Shown here: piece by piece, positions 32,796 through 40,167 of the stretch
How the letters are laid out: every line of letters begins with the position of its first letter
Position numbering within the stretch: the stretch's first letter is position 1
From: Zasmidium citrigriseum
Lineage: Eukaryota > Ascomycota > Dothideomycetes > Mycosphaerellales > Mycosphaerellaceae
Direction of reading: 5' to 3'
DNA: 64,000 bases
NCBI GenBank assembly: GCA_002786025.1
Contig: NHNW01000001.1
Location: 1,178,001 to 1,242,000, forward strand
Position numbers and translations under genes: made by a program
The notes under the pieces: generated by a model
What the model was told of the DNA's origin: nothing
The model's database searches: none
What the model saw: only the letters and a program-made list of their open reading frames with translations

Positions 32796-33587
32796 TCACG
32801 CCATCTCATGAATATGACTCGCCGGCCTCGCGGCAGTCTGATACCCCCGCTTCGCAGACCCCCTCTCACTCCCCAGCGGCGAATACGCCGTCGGACTCGC
32901 ACTCGACAAACTCGTCGACGGCCTCGGCGTCCACTCGCCCCCATTTCCACTCCCACTCACACTCGTCGCCGCGCTCGTCGTCGGCCGACTCGAATCCCCA
33001 CCACCCGGATGCCAATAAAACCCTGTCGTATACCCCGCCAAGCGCTTCATGGAACTCTCCTGCGGCACTTCCCCGATGAAAATATTATGTCCGATGGCGA
33101 AGGCGAAACAATCGGGTCGGAGTTGTAAAACTTGACAGACCAAGTGGCCGATATGGAAAATCTGGCCATCGCGGAACGGGGTTTCGAAGTGCCGGGACCA
33201 TTCTGGATTTTGGCGGTATTGGCGCGCGAACATGCGCTGGACGCCTGTGATGGATTTGCCTGTGCAGATTCGGGGCATGGAGCCTTTGGAATCGCGGAGT
33301 TGGGTGCGGAGGTACCAGGAGGAAGTCTTTTGGGAGCGTTCCGTGTGGGTTTCGAGGATCCGGACGACTTTGTATTGGTAGTGGCGGATGATTTCTAGGA
33401 GTCTGTCGGCGGCGTTGGTGGAGATGCCGTTGGCGGAGGGGTTGTTGTCGAGGACGGGGTCTATGATTACGGATTCTTTTGTGAGGGGACAGGCGACGAC
33501 CCATTGCCAGGTGCCGGTGGAGGTCTCGAAAATCGTGTGGACGTGTGGCTCTTCCGGACTTGGGACGACTTCTGGCGGGAGATCCAT
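32796..33587 (-). CDS. Metallo-beta-lactamase-fold protein with lost metal site
   Basis: A single exon encodes 263 aa from the ATG at 33587. The order of motifs is that of ETHE1/persulfide dioxygenase-like glyoxalase II proteins: VVACPLTKESVIIDPVLD, then VVRILETH, then a strand with FHIGHLVCQVLQL, AIGHNIFIGE. The zinc/iron signature THxHxDH is replaced by THTERSQ (80-86). The later ligands (His of TPGH, Asp of VGD) are also absent (LRPDC, IGE). It should therefore not bind metal or hydrolyse thioesters. A disordered Ser/Thr/Gly tail fills the last 70 residues. The frame stays open upstream of the chosen start without a further ATG, so a missing 5' exon is possible. Confidence 0.7.
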   Translation of the reverse strand: MDLPPEVVPSPEEPHVHTIFETSTGTWQWVVACPLTKESVIIDPVLDNNPSANGISTNAADRLLEIIRHYQYKVVRILETHTERSQKTSSWYLRTQLRDSKGSMPRICTGKSITGVQRMFARQYRQNPEWSRHFETPFRDGQIFHIGHLVCQVLQLRPDCFAFAIGHNIFIGEVPQESSMKRLAGYTTGFYWHPGGGDSSRPTTSAATSVSGSGNGGEWTPRPSTSLSSASPTAYSPLGSERGSAKRGYQTAARPASHIHEMA

Positions 33588-34131
33588 CCCTCCCACACTC
33601 CTCTGAAGATGTAGATGGACTGAATTGAGTTGAGGCTGGGCAACGGTGGGGTGTGGCTGCGGCGTGGGATCCAGCGAAAGCTTGTCCACAAGTGCAAGAG
33701 GCTTGTATCTAGCAGCCGTTGGAAGTGTCGCCGGTATGGTAGAGACTGAAGCTGTTTTTCGACGCGCTGGAAATGTGAAGATGTCTCCTTCTCCCGTCGC
33801 GTTTGGCGGTGGTGGTGCGACGCACGGCGCGATGAAACATCTGAGACATTGCCGAACGACGGCGACCAGGATTCTCGGGTGCCGCCGGCCAATCACAGCA
33901 GCCAATCTCAAGACCTCATCTGCGGCCACTATATCCGCCGCCCCCTATAGCAGAATGTGATGGTTTTGGTGTCGTTCGCTGGCTGGCGAGTCGTGTTTGC
34001 ATGGCGAGCGTCATGTCCGCGTGCTCACAGCCCGCCAAACAAGGCTCCTGGACCAAGATGTGCCTCGTGTCTGCCGCCACGCATGTCAGCATCTCTACCA
34101 CGATATCGCATACTTTTCTGGCCATCATCAC
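33588..34131. other. intergenic with 3' copy of array flank
   Basis: From about 33969 rightwards this spacer resembles the spacer from 34766, sharing the 17-mer gtgtcgttcgctggctg. It is the outermost unit boundary of the paralogue array. The part nearest 33588 is open in the MBL-like protein's frame. Confidence 0.5.
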
Positions 34132-34145
34132 CTACCGCACCATCT
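33969..34145. repeat. Duplicated flank, unit 1 of paralogue array
   Basis: About 175 bp, including the 3' end of array gene A, is similar to 34766-34935 next to gene B. Both start with the same 17-mer and end in cacctaccgcaccatctgcc. Small gaps separate the matching blocks. This places the duplication breakpoint in the downstream spacer. Confidence 0.6.
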
Positions 34146-34605
34146 GCCACACCCCATCCTCGACCCGCTTCTGAAAGTGCATCACATTGCACACCTCTCG
34201 CGCCAGGACTTGCCCACGTAATGCCGCCTTCTCCCGCAGCATATAGAAGACCTGCGCTGTTCGACGCTGCACCGCCGCCGAGATGTTGTACATCTCCACG
34301 CCGACCTGCGTGCTGCCCGCCAATAGTCCCGCTGGCGCTTCACGATCCTTCAGTCTGGCAACAAAGTAGTCGCGCAAGGCTGCATTCGTGATGACGAATC
34401 TAGGATGAAGATGTTGGCGGAGGAGGGCAGATTGCTGCAGGTCTTGTCCGCCCTGCACGCTTACGAACTCCATCACCATGGCCCGGGTGAGGCTCTCCAG
34501 GAAAGTTCTTGTTGAGCGGCGGGTGTGGATGAAGGCGGGCTGTTTGGCTGTGCCATCCTCTTTCGCACGATCTTCTTGCCCGTTTTCGTCTTCGTTGGTC
34601 TCCAT
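34132..34605 (-). CDS. Array paralogue A, NTF2-like small protein
   Basis: A single exon encodes 157 aa. It is the last member of a five-gene head-to-tail array (A-E). Conserved blocks are an acidic, variable N-terminus (METNEDENGQED), RSTRTFLESLTRA, RQHLHPRF, VGVEMYNISAAVQRR, and the C-terminal REVCNV with DGVWQMVR directly before the stop. The strand pattern suggests an NTF2/SnoaL-like fold, which I infer rather than recognise. Cytosolic; there is no signal peptide. The ATG aligns with gene B's MATNED start, although the frame is open for 74 codons upstream. In this copy the usual RRGTRRAEVYF is degenerate (RRTAQVFYM). Confidence 0.7.
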   Translation of the reverse strand: METNEDENGQEDRAKEDGTAKQPAFIHTRRSTRTFLESLTRAMVMEFVSVQGGQDLQQSALLRQHLHPRFVITNAALRDYFVARLKDREAPAGLLAGSTQVGVEMYNISAAVQRRTAQVFYMLREKAALRGQVLAREVCNVMHFQKRVEDGVWQMVR

Positions 34606-34920
34606 GGTTGATCGAGCGAGAGCGGTCTGGAAAGCGGGCAAGTCTCCTCCGCCCGGGATATCCGCCCAGGAAGTTGCGTTCACGACTCTCAAGGTTACTT
34701 CGGTTCCTAGCACTGCGTTCATGCATGATGCCTGTACGCGATGGTTTGCGAATGTGATGCTTGTCGTGTCGTTCGCTGGCTGTCGAGTCGTGGTGGAAAA
34801 TGCCGAGCGTCCTGTCTGCGGGCTCACAGTCCGCCCAAGGCGCCGGGTCCCAGCAGTGCCTCATGTCTGCGGCGATACATCAGCTTGCCACTTTCTCCAA
34901 CTTCAAGTCCTGGCCGTCAC
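34606..34920. other. array spacer A/B
   Basis: The spacer holds the promoter of gene A and the duplicated flank downstream of gene B. Confidence 0.45.
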
Positions 34921-34935
34921 CTACCGCACCATCTG
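34766..34935. repeat. Duplicated flank, unit 2 of paralogue array
   Basis: This is the partner of 33969-34145, offset by about 797 bp. That offset equals the A-to-B gene spacing (789 bp between stops). Confidence 0.6.
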
Positions 34936-35403
34936 CCACATTCCATCATCAGCTCGCCGCTCCCAGAAAGTCACATTGCACACCTCGCGTGCCATTAGTC
35001 TTCCAGACAAAGTCGCCCTCTCGCGGGTCGTGTAGTAGACTTCCGCTCTGCGAGTCCCGCGCCGCACCGATGCCGAGATATTGTATAGCTCGATGCTGTA
35101 GTGTTTTCCAGCCGCCAATGATCCTATCGGTGCTCCGTGGCCAGTGGTACAATAGTCCACCAGACAATCGTACAAGGCCAAGTTCCCCATGGTGAATTCG
35201 GGATGGAGGTGTTTGCGGTAGAGCTCGGATTGCTGTAGGTCTTGCTGCCGGACGTTTCGGTACTCCATCACCATTTGGTATGTGAGTCTGGATAGGTACG
35301 CTGCCGTCGATCGGCCCGGCGGAATGAAGACATCTGGGTTTTCCGCGTTGCCGGTCTCTGCTGCTTCATCCCCATGCTCACCATCATCTTCGTTAGTTGC
35401 CAT
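34921..35403 (-). CDS. Array paralogue B, NTF2-like small protein
   Basis: A single exon encodes 160 aa. Gene B is the closest to the array consensus: PPGRSTAAYLSRLTYQMVMEY, RKHLHPEFTMGN, IELYNISASVRRGTRRAEVYY, REVCNVTFWERR and DGMWQMVR before the stop. The N-terminal 25 residues are acidic and low complexity. No catalytic motif is evident, though the repeated His-x-His of HLHP is kept in all members but E. It shares its downstream spacer with gene A's, marking a recent segmental duplication. Confidence 0.75.
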   Translation of the reverse strand: MATNEDDGEHGDEAAETGNAENPDVFIPPGRSTAAYLSRLTYQMVMEYRNVRQQDLQQSELYRKHLHPEFTMGNLALYDCLVDYCTTGHGAPIGSLAAGKHYSIELYNISASVRRGTRRAEVYYTTRERATLSGRLMAREVCNVTFWERRADDGMWQMVR

Positions 35404-35747
35404 TGTCAGTCCAGCGAAAAAGGGCATTCGAAGCAACGCAGCTGATCAAAATGCAGACTTGTCTTGGCTAATCGTGGCGGCCGGTCTAGACAAGATGTGC
35501 AAGTGTGTATGCGGATCTCCGCATGGCTCCCGCTCGTGCCCGTCGAGTCATGCATCATGCTTGTATACTTTGAGTCTAACGTGGATCGTAGCGTCTCACC
35601 TCCGTGTGAAGACACTACCGGTACCGCTCCAAAATCCGGACAGTACCATGCGGGTCGTAGTGGAAGGCTGTCACGGCAGCATCTTTAGAAGCCGCACGCG
35701 AAGGCCCCTCCACCGCTGATCGAGGAAAGCCTGCTCCGTAGTCCAGG
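35404..35747. other. array spacer B/C
   Basis: Spacer between paralogues B and C. It serves as B's promoter region and contains no other gene. Confidence 0.4.
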
Positions 35748-36242
35748 TCAGCTTCTGTCCCTCACATGGCCCGCCGTCAGAACACACCGAATCATCTGCC
35801 ACAGTCCATCTACGGAACGCCGCTCCCAGTGGATAATGAAGCAGACCTCGCGCGTCTGCCTTTGCCCATACACCAAAAATCTCTGGCGCATAGTGAAATA
35901 AACCCTGGCGAATCGATTCCCGCGCAGAACGACGGCCACGAGATTGTACATTTCGACATCGCAAGCCTCTTTCGCAGACAAGCCCTCGGAATGGCCTTGG
36001 CTACATGCGGAGAGAGTGATGAATGTGTCGAACCGCGGCTGTTCCCCCATGGTGAGGTTTGGATGGAGATGCTTGCGGAAAAGAGGTGACTGGTGGTAGT
36101 CAGGCTGCCTTTTGAAGCCCGCTTCAAAAGTCCGCGTGAGGTCCTCGAGGAATGCTGCTGTCGATGAGAAGGGTGGGATGAACATGCCTCCCACCGCGCC
36201 GGCAGCCGCAGTGGCGCCTTCATCTTCCTTTTCGGCGTCCAT
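35748..36242 (-). CDS. Array paralogue C with C-terminal extension
   Basis: A single exon encodes 164 aa. Blocks are PPFSSTAAFLEDLTRTF, RKHLHPNLTMGE, VEMYNLVAVVLRG, ARVYFTMRQRF, REVCFIIHWERR and DGLWQMIR. Where genes A and B stop after the final Arg, this copy reads on for 12 residues (CVLTAGHVRDRS), as expected from a lost stop codon. Alanine-rich residues 12-20 expand the N-terminus. The start MDAEKEDE matches gene D's MDAEDN; an ATG three codons upstream is also in frame. Confidence 0.7.
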   Translation of the reverse strand: MDAEKEDEGATAAAGAVGGMFIPPFSSTAAFLEDLTRTFEAGFKRQPDYHQSPLFRKHLHPNLTMGEQPRFDTFITLSACSQGHSEGLSAKEACDVEMYNLVAVVLRGNRFARVYFTMRQRFLVYGQRQTREVCFIIHWERRSVDGLWQMIRCVLTAGHVRDRS

Positions 36243-36697
36243 GGTCAGCATACATATGTGGAATGGTATACTTCGATCTGAAGCAGCAAGATGAACATTT
36301 TCCCGCCCTGAACAATGTCGAGTCAGTACCTTCGAGGAGAATGTTCATGAGCAGGTTTATTTCCGTGTTAAGGTTTGGGGTCTCTGCTTACATACTCCAC
36401 ACTCCTTGTAGGTACCGTCGCCGCGGACATTATAGCACGCCTGACAAATCTATTGGCCCATGGCAGTGTGTTTCCCTCGAATGGCTTCGTCCACCTCCCT
36501 CGCGCCACAGGCGACGGTCGTCTAGACTTCGTGGACGATGTGAGTCCAGGTTTGGAAGACTATCAAGTTGGCGTCTGGATCTTTCACAATAATCCGGCCC
36601 ATAAGCCTCCGCCACCGCGAAGCACGGAATGACTGTTCGGCGTCTCTGTCAGCCTTGCCATCTTGAACCCTCGCAATAATACCCTGCGGAGTCGCTG
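36243..36697. other. array spacer C/D
   Basis: The largest spacer of the array (455 bp). A signal-peptide-like frame on the + strand from about 36375 lacks an ATG, so I do not call it. Confidence 0.4.
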
Positions 36698-37198
36698 CTA
36701 GTTGGACTTGACGTACCGCACGACCTGCCACAATCCATCGTCCAAACGCCGTTCCCACCGCATAACATTCACCACCTCCCGGCTCAGCAGCTCGCTACCT
36801 ACCGGGTTCCTCTCACGTGCCATGAAGTACACCTCCGCCCGTCGAGTCCCGCGATGCACCGCTGCCGTGATGTTGTACACCTCGATATCGCGCTGTCGGC
36901 CTGCGTATTGTTCACTCGTACTCGCCGGCTTGTTCGAGCTGCTCGCCAGCTGCGCGACTACTCCCTCATCTGGCGGTTTTCGAACGGTGGCCAAATCAGG
37001 ATGGAGGTGCAGACGAGCCAATGGCGAGTTTCCAAGATCGGGGTTCTTTGAATATTCTTGTGCCAGTCTGAGAGTCAGGTCTTCCAAGTACGCGGCCGTC
37101 GACTGACCGCGCGGGGGAATGAAGACTCCCTTCTTCGAGTTGGCAGGCTCATTTCCCGTACATTCCTGATCCTCGTCGGGATTGTCTTCGGCGTCCAT
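36698..37198 (-). CDS. Array paralogue D, NTF2-like small protein
   Basis: A single exon encodes 166 aa. Blocks are GQSTAAYLEDLTLRLAQEY, SPLARLHLHPDL, IEVYNITAAVHRGTRRAEVYF, REVVNVMRWERR, DGLWQVVR and a short YVKSN tail. The loop between HLHP and the VEMYN strand is longer and Ser-rich (ASSSNKPASTSEQ). The start is the first ATG and matches the acidic starts of B and C. Confidence 0.72.
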   Translation of the reverse strand: MDAEDNPDEDQECTGNEPANSKKGVFIPPRGQSTAAYLEDLTLRLAQEYSKNPDLGNSPLARLHLHPDLATVRKPPDEGVVAQLASSSNKPASTSEQYAGRQRDIEVYNITAAVHRGTRRAEVYFMARERNPVGSELLSREVVNVMRWERRLDDGLWQVVRYVKSN

Positions 37199-37509
37199 TC
37201 TCGAGGCTGAATAGTGTCGGTAAGTCGACGATCCGTTGGCAAGGTGTCACTGCGATATGTACGCAGTCTAGATCTGGGGAAGCCACGGCGCCTCAGACTG
37301 ATCGGCAGCGACTATCGCTGTCGCCTGATGTCATGTCGAACGGTGTAAGGTTTCATACCAGGCAGCCTGGAAATGAAAGTCCTCGAACCTCTCGTTTTCA
37401 GCATCGGGTTAGACCTCACCAACCCATAAAGATGCCGCCGCCGCGGACGCTGGTGTGCCTGATGATTCCAACAGTTATTTTCAACGCCTCAAAGCGCTCA
37501 TTTGAAAAC
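37199..37509. other. array spacer D/E
   Basis: Spacer between paralogues D and E. Nothing else was recognised. Confidence 0.4.
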
Positions 37510-37983
37510 TCACCTATGAACCATCCAAACACCATCCTCCGCCCTCTTTTTCCACGTCGCCTGGCAAAACCCCTCCCTCAAGATCATCGTCCCATGCACA
37601 ATCTCAACCTCCCTTACAGTAAAGAAAACCTCAGCTCTCTGCGCCCCTCTCCGGACCATAGTCGAAATGCTCTCCACTTCCGCCGCAAACGCCCCTCCGC
37701 TTCGTAGATACGCCTCTACCTTGTCGAAATGCTCCTGCCGACTGCAGCAGTGCGGGACCGGACAGTCGAAGACATCGTGATTCGACATCTCGAAATCTTC
37801 ATGGAGGTGCTTTAGGAGCAAAGGCGACGACGGGAAGTTCGGTTTCGTGTATTCCGCCAGGATCCTGCGCGTGAGGTCTTCAAGATGAGCCACGGTGGCT
37901 CGATACTTCGGTGTGCGCGACTTGCTCTTGCCCTCTTCTTCGTCGTCCGGGTTTCTGGACAGCAGTGGCGTCAAGACAGCCAT
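37510..37983 (-). CDS. Array paralogue E, the most divergent member
   Basis: A single exon encodes 157 aa from the ATG at 37983, matching the length of A. Blocks are RATVAHLEDLTRRILAEY, LLKHLHEDFEMSN, VESISTMVRRGAQRAEVFF, and TWKKRAEDGVWMVHR before the stop. HLHP is HLHE here and the REVCNV strand is weakened (REGFCQA), so this is the oldest or least constrained copy. The frame is open for a further 75 codons upstream with ATGs at 38022 and 38208. I prefer the inner ATG from family length. Confidence 0.62.
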   Translation of the reverse strand: MAVLTPLLSRNPDDEEEGKSKSRTPKYRATVAHLEDLTRRILAEYTKPNFPSSPLLLKHLHEDFEMSNHDVFDCPVPHCCSRQEHFDKVEAYLRSGGAFAAEVESISTMVRRGAQRAEVFFTVREVEIVHGTMILREGFCQATWKKRAEDGVWMVHR

Positions 37984-38864
37984 GCTACTGCTCGGATCTT
38001 CTTTCACTGTTTTGGCGTGCATGTTCTGGTCATTGTGAACATTTTCTGGTAGCAGAAAACTCCTGAAGTCTTGACTGTGAGTCTCGACCAGGCAGTCCGG
38101 AATGTGGGGTGTTTGGGTTTGGTAATAAACTCGAGGCTGCTGGGATTTCCTTGTGACACCACTGGTACCGCGAACTTTCAAAGCGCAATCGAGAAAGCTT
38201 TGTTTCATGCAGTTTCACAGTATTCTTGGATGACCCGTGCCCCGAAAGTGTTGTGTCCTTGACGTTGCTGTGATGTTGGCAGCGGAAGTGGGAAGTTTCG
38301 CCTGGGGTTGGCTCTTGCCGCGTCGCCGCCGGACCATGTTCGTTGACGGACAGGGATGGGATAGGAAAGATCTCACTTACAGGCATAGGCGAGCCAATGA
38401 TGCAGTCGATGGTCGTTCGCCAGCCTTGCGACTGACCCGAAGTTGAAGCGGAGAGAGGCTCGACGAGAACGAAGTCTTCAGTGTCGCTGAATTTGGGGGT
38501 GGTCTCACCGCCTTTGATGACATGCGGTACTGCAAGAAAGGCGAATCCACCCACGAAGCAGGAGTTTGCCAGGGCGAGTCTTGGTGGAAAGAGTGTGTCC
38601 TAAGGCAAGAGCAGCCAGTCCGGACCATCGAAATCCTGCACTTCCCTTGCGAGTCAGCTCATCAGTATCGTCATACTCGAGCAAGTCTCTCAGACGCCGC
38701 ACGTGCGATCACAGACTGCCAGGATCTCATCAAGATCCTCATCAAGATTCTCATCAAGAAAATGAGAGAGCTGTCGAGCGTCGGACATCCCTCCGGCCTA
38801 TAAAACGACCACGCCGATCGGATTCTCGGCTATCTTCGTATGTCATCGTGCAAAGGCTGAAAGC
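37984..38864 (-). other. Possible small gene, exon structure unresolved
   Basis: Coding-like pieces occur on the minus strand: an ATG near 38790 opens MSDARQLSHFLDENLDEDLD. Further left, frames read DLLEYDDTDELTRKG and TPKFSDTEDFVLVEPLSA, ending at a good donor (gtaagtgag) near 38384. The pieces lie in different frames and no single set of introns joins them convincingly. The first part contains three copies of a 12-bp unit (tcatcaagatcc-like, 38727-38762) giving LDE/NLD repeats. It could be a broken gene or a gene with unusual splicing. I do not recognise a family. Confidence 0.25.
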
Positions 38865-38889
38865 AGTTGCAGTAGTGATTTGAGTCACA
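38865..38889 (+). repeat. Left target-site duplication and terminal inverted repeat
   Basis: The 8-bp AGTTGCAG (38865-38872) is followed by the 17-bp terminal repeat TAGTGATTTGAGTCACA (38873-38889). Confidence 0.85.
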
Positions 38890-39490
38890 TTGTGACTGAG
38901 ACTTTTAGTCACAGTCACAGATAAGTCACAAATTTGTATGGTGACTAAGGTGGTCACATTGTAACTGTGACTATGTCGACAATATGGGCAATAGACAGCA
39001 ATGTTGACATTAGAAAGCAAGGTCGACGTATGTATTCGATGTATACGAGACAATGCTTTGCCTTACACAACGTACGAAGGTTACTTTTAAGGAAGATTCT
39101 TCGGAGTGTCGAGTCGCGACTAGAATGTTATGGTTTTGAGATCGGATTTGCTACTATTATAAACAATGACGTACGTTATAGCGAGTCTTCCCTACAACGC
39201 TACGATTTTAGCATAGGATTAAAGGTCGCTATCGACTCTCTTTGTCATATAGAATCTAGGTCTATGCGACGCCTCTTCGAAGAGATATATCGCATTGTTG
39301 TGTTGTAGAATTAACCCCAAGTAACCCTAAGGTGTTCTATAACCCTAAGCTACCCCGTGCGAGGTAGGAGCGGCATACCTAATCTAGTATACCAAGATAT
39401 TGTGACTATTGTGACTAACATTTTGAAGTCACAGTCACAGTCATAGTTACAGCCTGTGACCGTGACTGTGACTTGTGACTAAAATCACTA
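38873..39490. mobile_element. Non-autonomous hAT-type DNA transposon (618 bp)
   Basis: 17-bp terminal inverted repeats match at 16 of 17 positions and begin with TAGTG. They are flanked by a perfect 8-bp direct repeat, AGTTGCAG, on each side. An 8-bp target duplication with short TIRs starting YA-x-x-G is diagnostic of the hAT superfamily. About 120 bp inside the left end and 90 bp inside the right end are dense in GTCACA/TGTGAC motifs, as in subterminal transposase-binding repeats. The interior (about 39000-39400) is AT-rich with no transposase motif, so mobilisation would need a transposase elsewhere. Confidence 0.85.
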
Positions 39491-39498
39491 AGTTGCAG
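39474..39498 (-). repeat. Right terminal inverted repeat and target-site duplication
   Basis: TGTGACTAAAATCACTA (39474-39490) is the inverted partner of the left terminal repeat with one mismatch. It is followed directly by AGTTGCAG (39491-39498). Confidence 0.85.
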
Positions 39499-40167
39499 CC
39501 ATGACGAGGGTGGTACAAAAGAGCAATTGCAAAGGTCATTGATGATTGGGTGGGTTATGAATAGAAAGAGGCGTGCGTAAGTGTGCTTCATTTGCGGCCA
39601 AGACGCCAGGCTGCTTCGGGGCGCTGCGAGTGAGATCGGCGTGGTGGGTCGCAACGGTTGCTGACTTCACCCTTTTCCCCCGATCGACTTCACCTGTTCG
39701 CGGATGTTTGGTACGGATGGATTTGCTGCATATGCGGAGAATGGTGAACTTGTTCGTACCATCAGACTGACTGCATCACAGAATACCTTCAGGATGCTGC
39801 TCTTCGCCTCTCAAGATGCGATGGAATCTGTTTCTCATGCCTCCTTGTGCGGCTCAAGGCACGGCGAAGGTTCACGACATCGACGAGCGTTGCAAGATAG
39901 CAGCCGTTTGGCATGCGGATCGACAAAATATCGTCGACAACGAGCACGGCAGGCCAAACGACCACGCACGCTGCAATCACTGTGCTCACCGTGAAACACG
40001 CTCCGTATAGATAGAAATGTGCCCCCATCGCCGCCGCGCTGCCATTTTTGCTGAGTGTAGGTCAACACTCTTCCAACACCTCGTCGTCGTTGTCACCCTC
40101 GCTCGACTATCGCCGGCCCTTCGTTTATTCGGCCACAGTCACAACGACACAATCACACATCGCCACC
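39499..40167. other. intergenic, promoter of secreted-protein gene
   Basis: No gene was recognised. The last 30 bases are C/A-rich (cacaacgacacaatcacac) and lead into CGCCACCATG, a strong fungal leader and start context. Confidence 0.45.

Noticed and set aside
34606..34827. Open 5' extension of array gene A
   Set aside because: The extra 74 codons do not align with any other array member, whereas METNED matches gene B's start.
36375..36632. Signal-peptide-like frame on the plus strand in the array spacer
   Set aside because: The frame starts with TTG and has no ATG or neighbouring exon; it ends after 85 codons.
38727..38762. CRISPR-like short repeats
   Set aside because: Three 12-bp direct repeats without spacers in a eukaryotic coding-like region; a simple tandem repeat.
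38967..39308. 113-codon open frame inside the hAT element
   Set aside because: It shows no hAT dimerisation or catalytic motif and the sequence is AT-rich; treated as chance.
39310..39360. Telomere end
   Set aside because: The taaccctaa units are few, irregular and internal to a transposon with genes on both sides.
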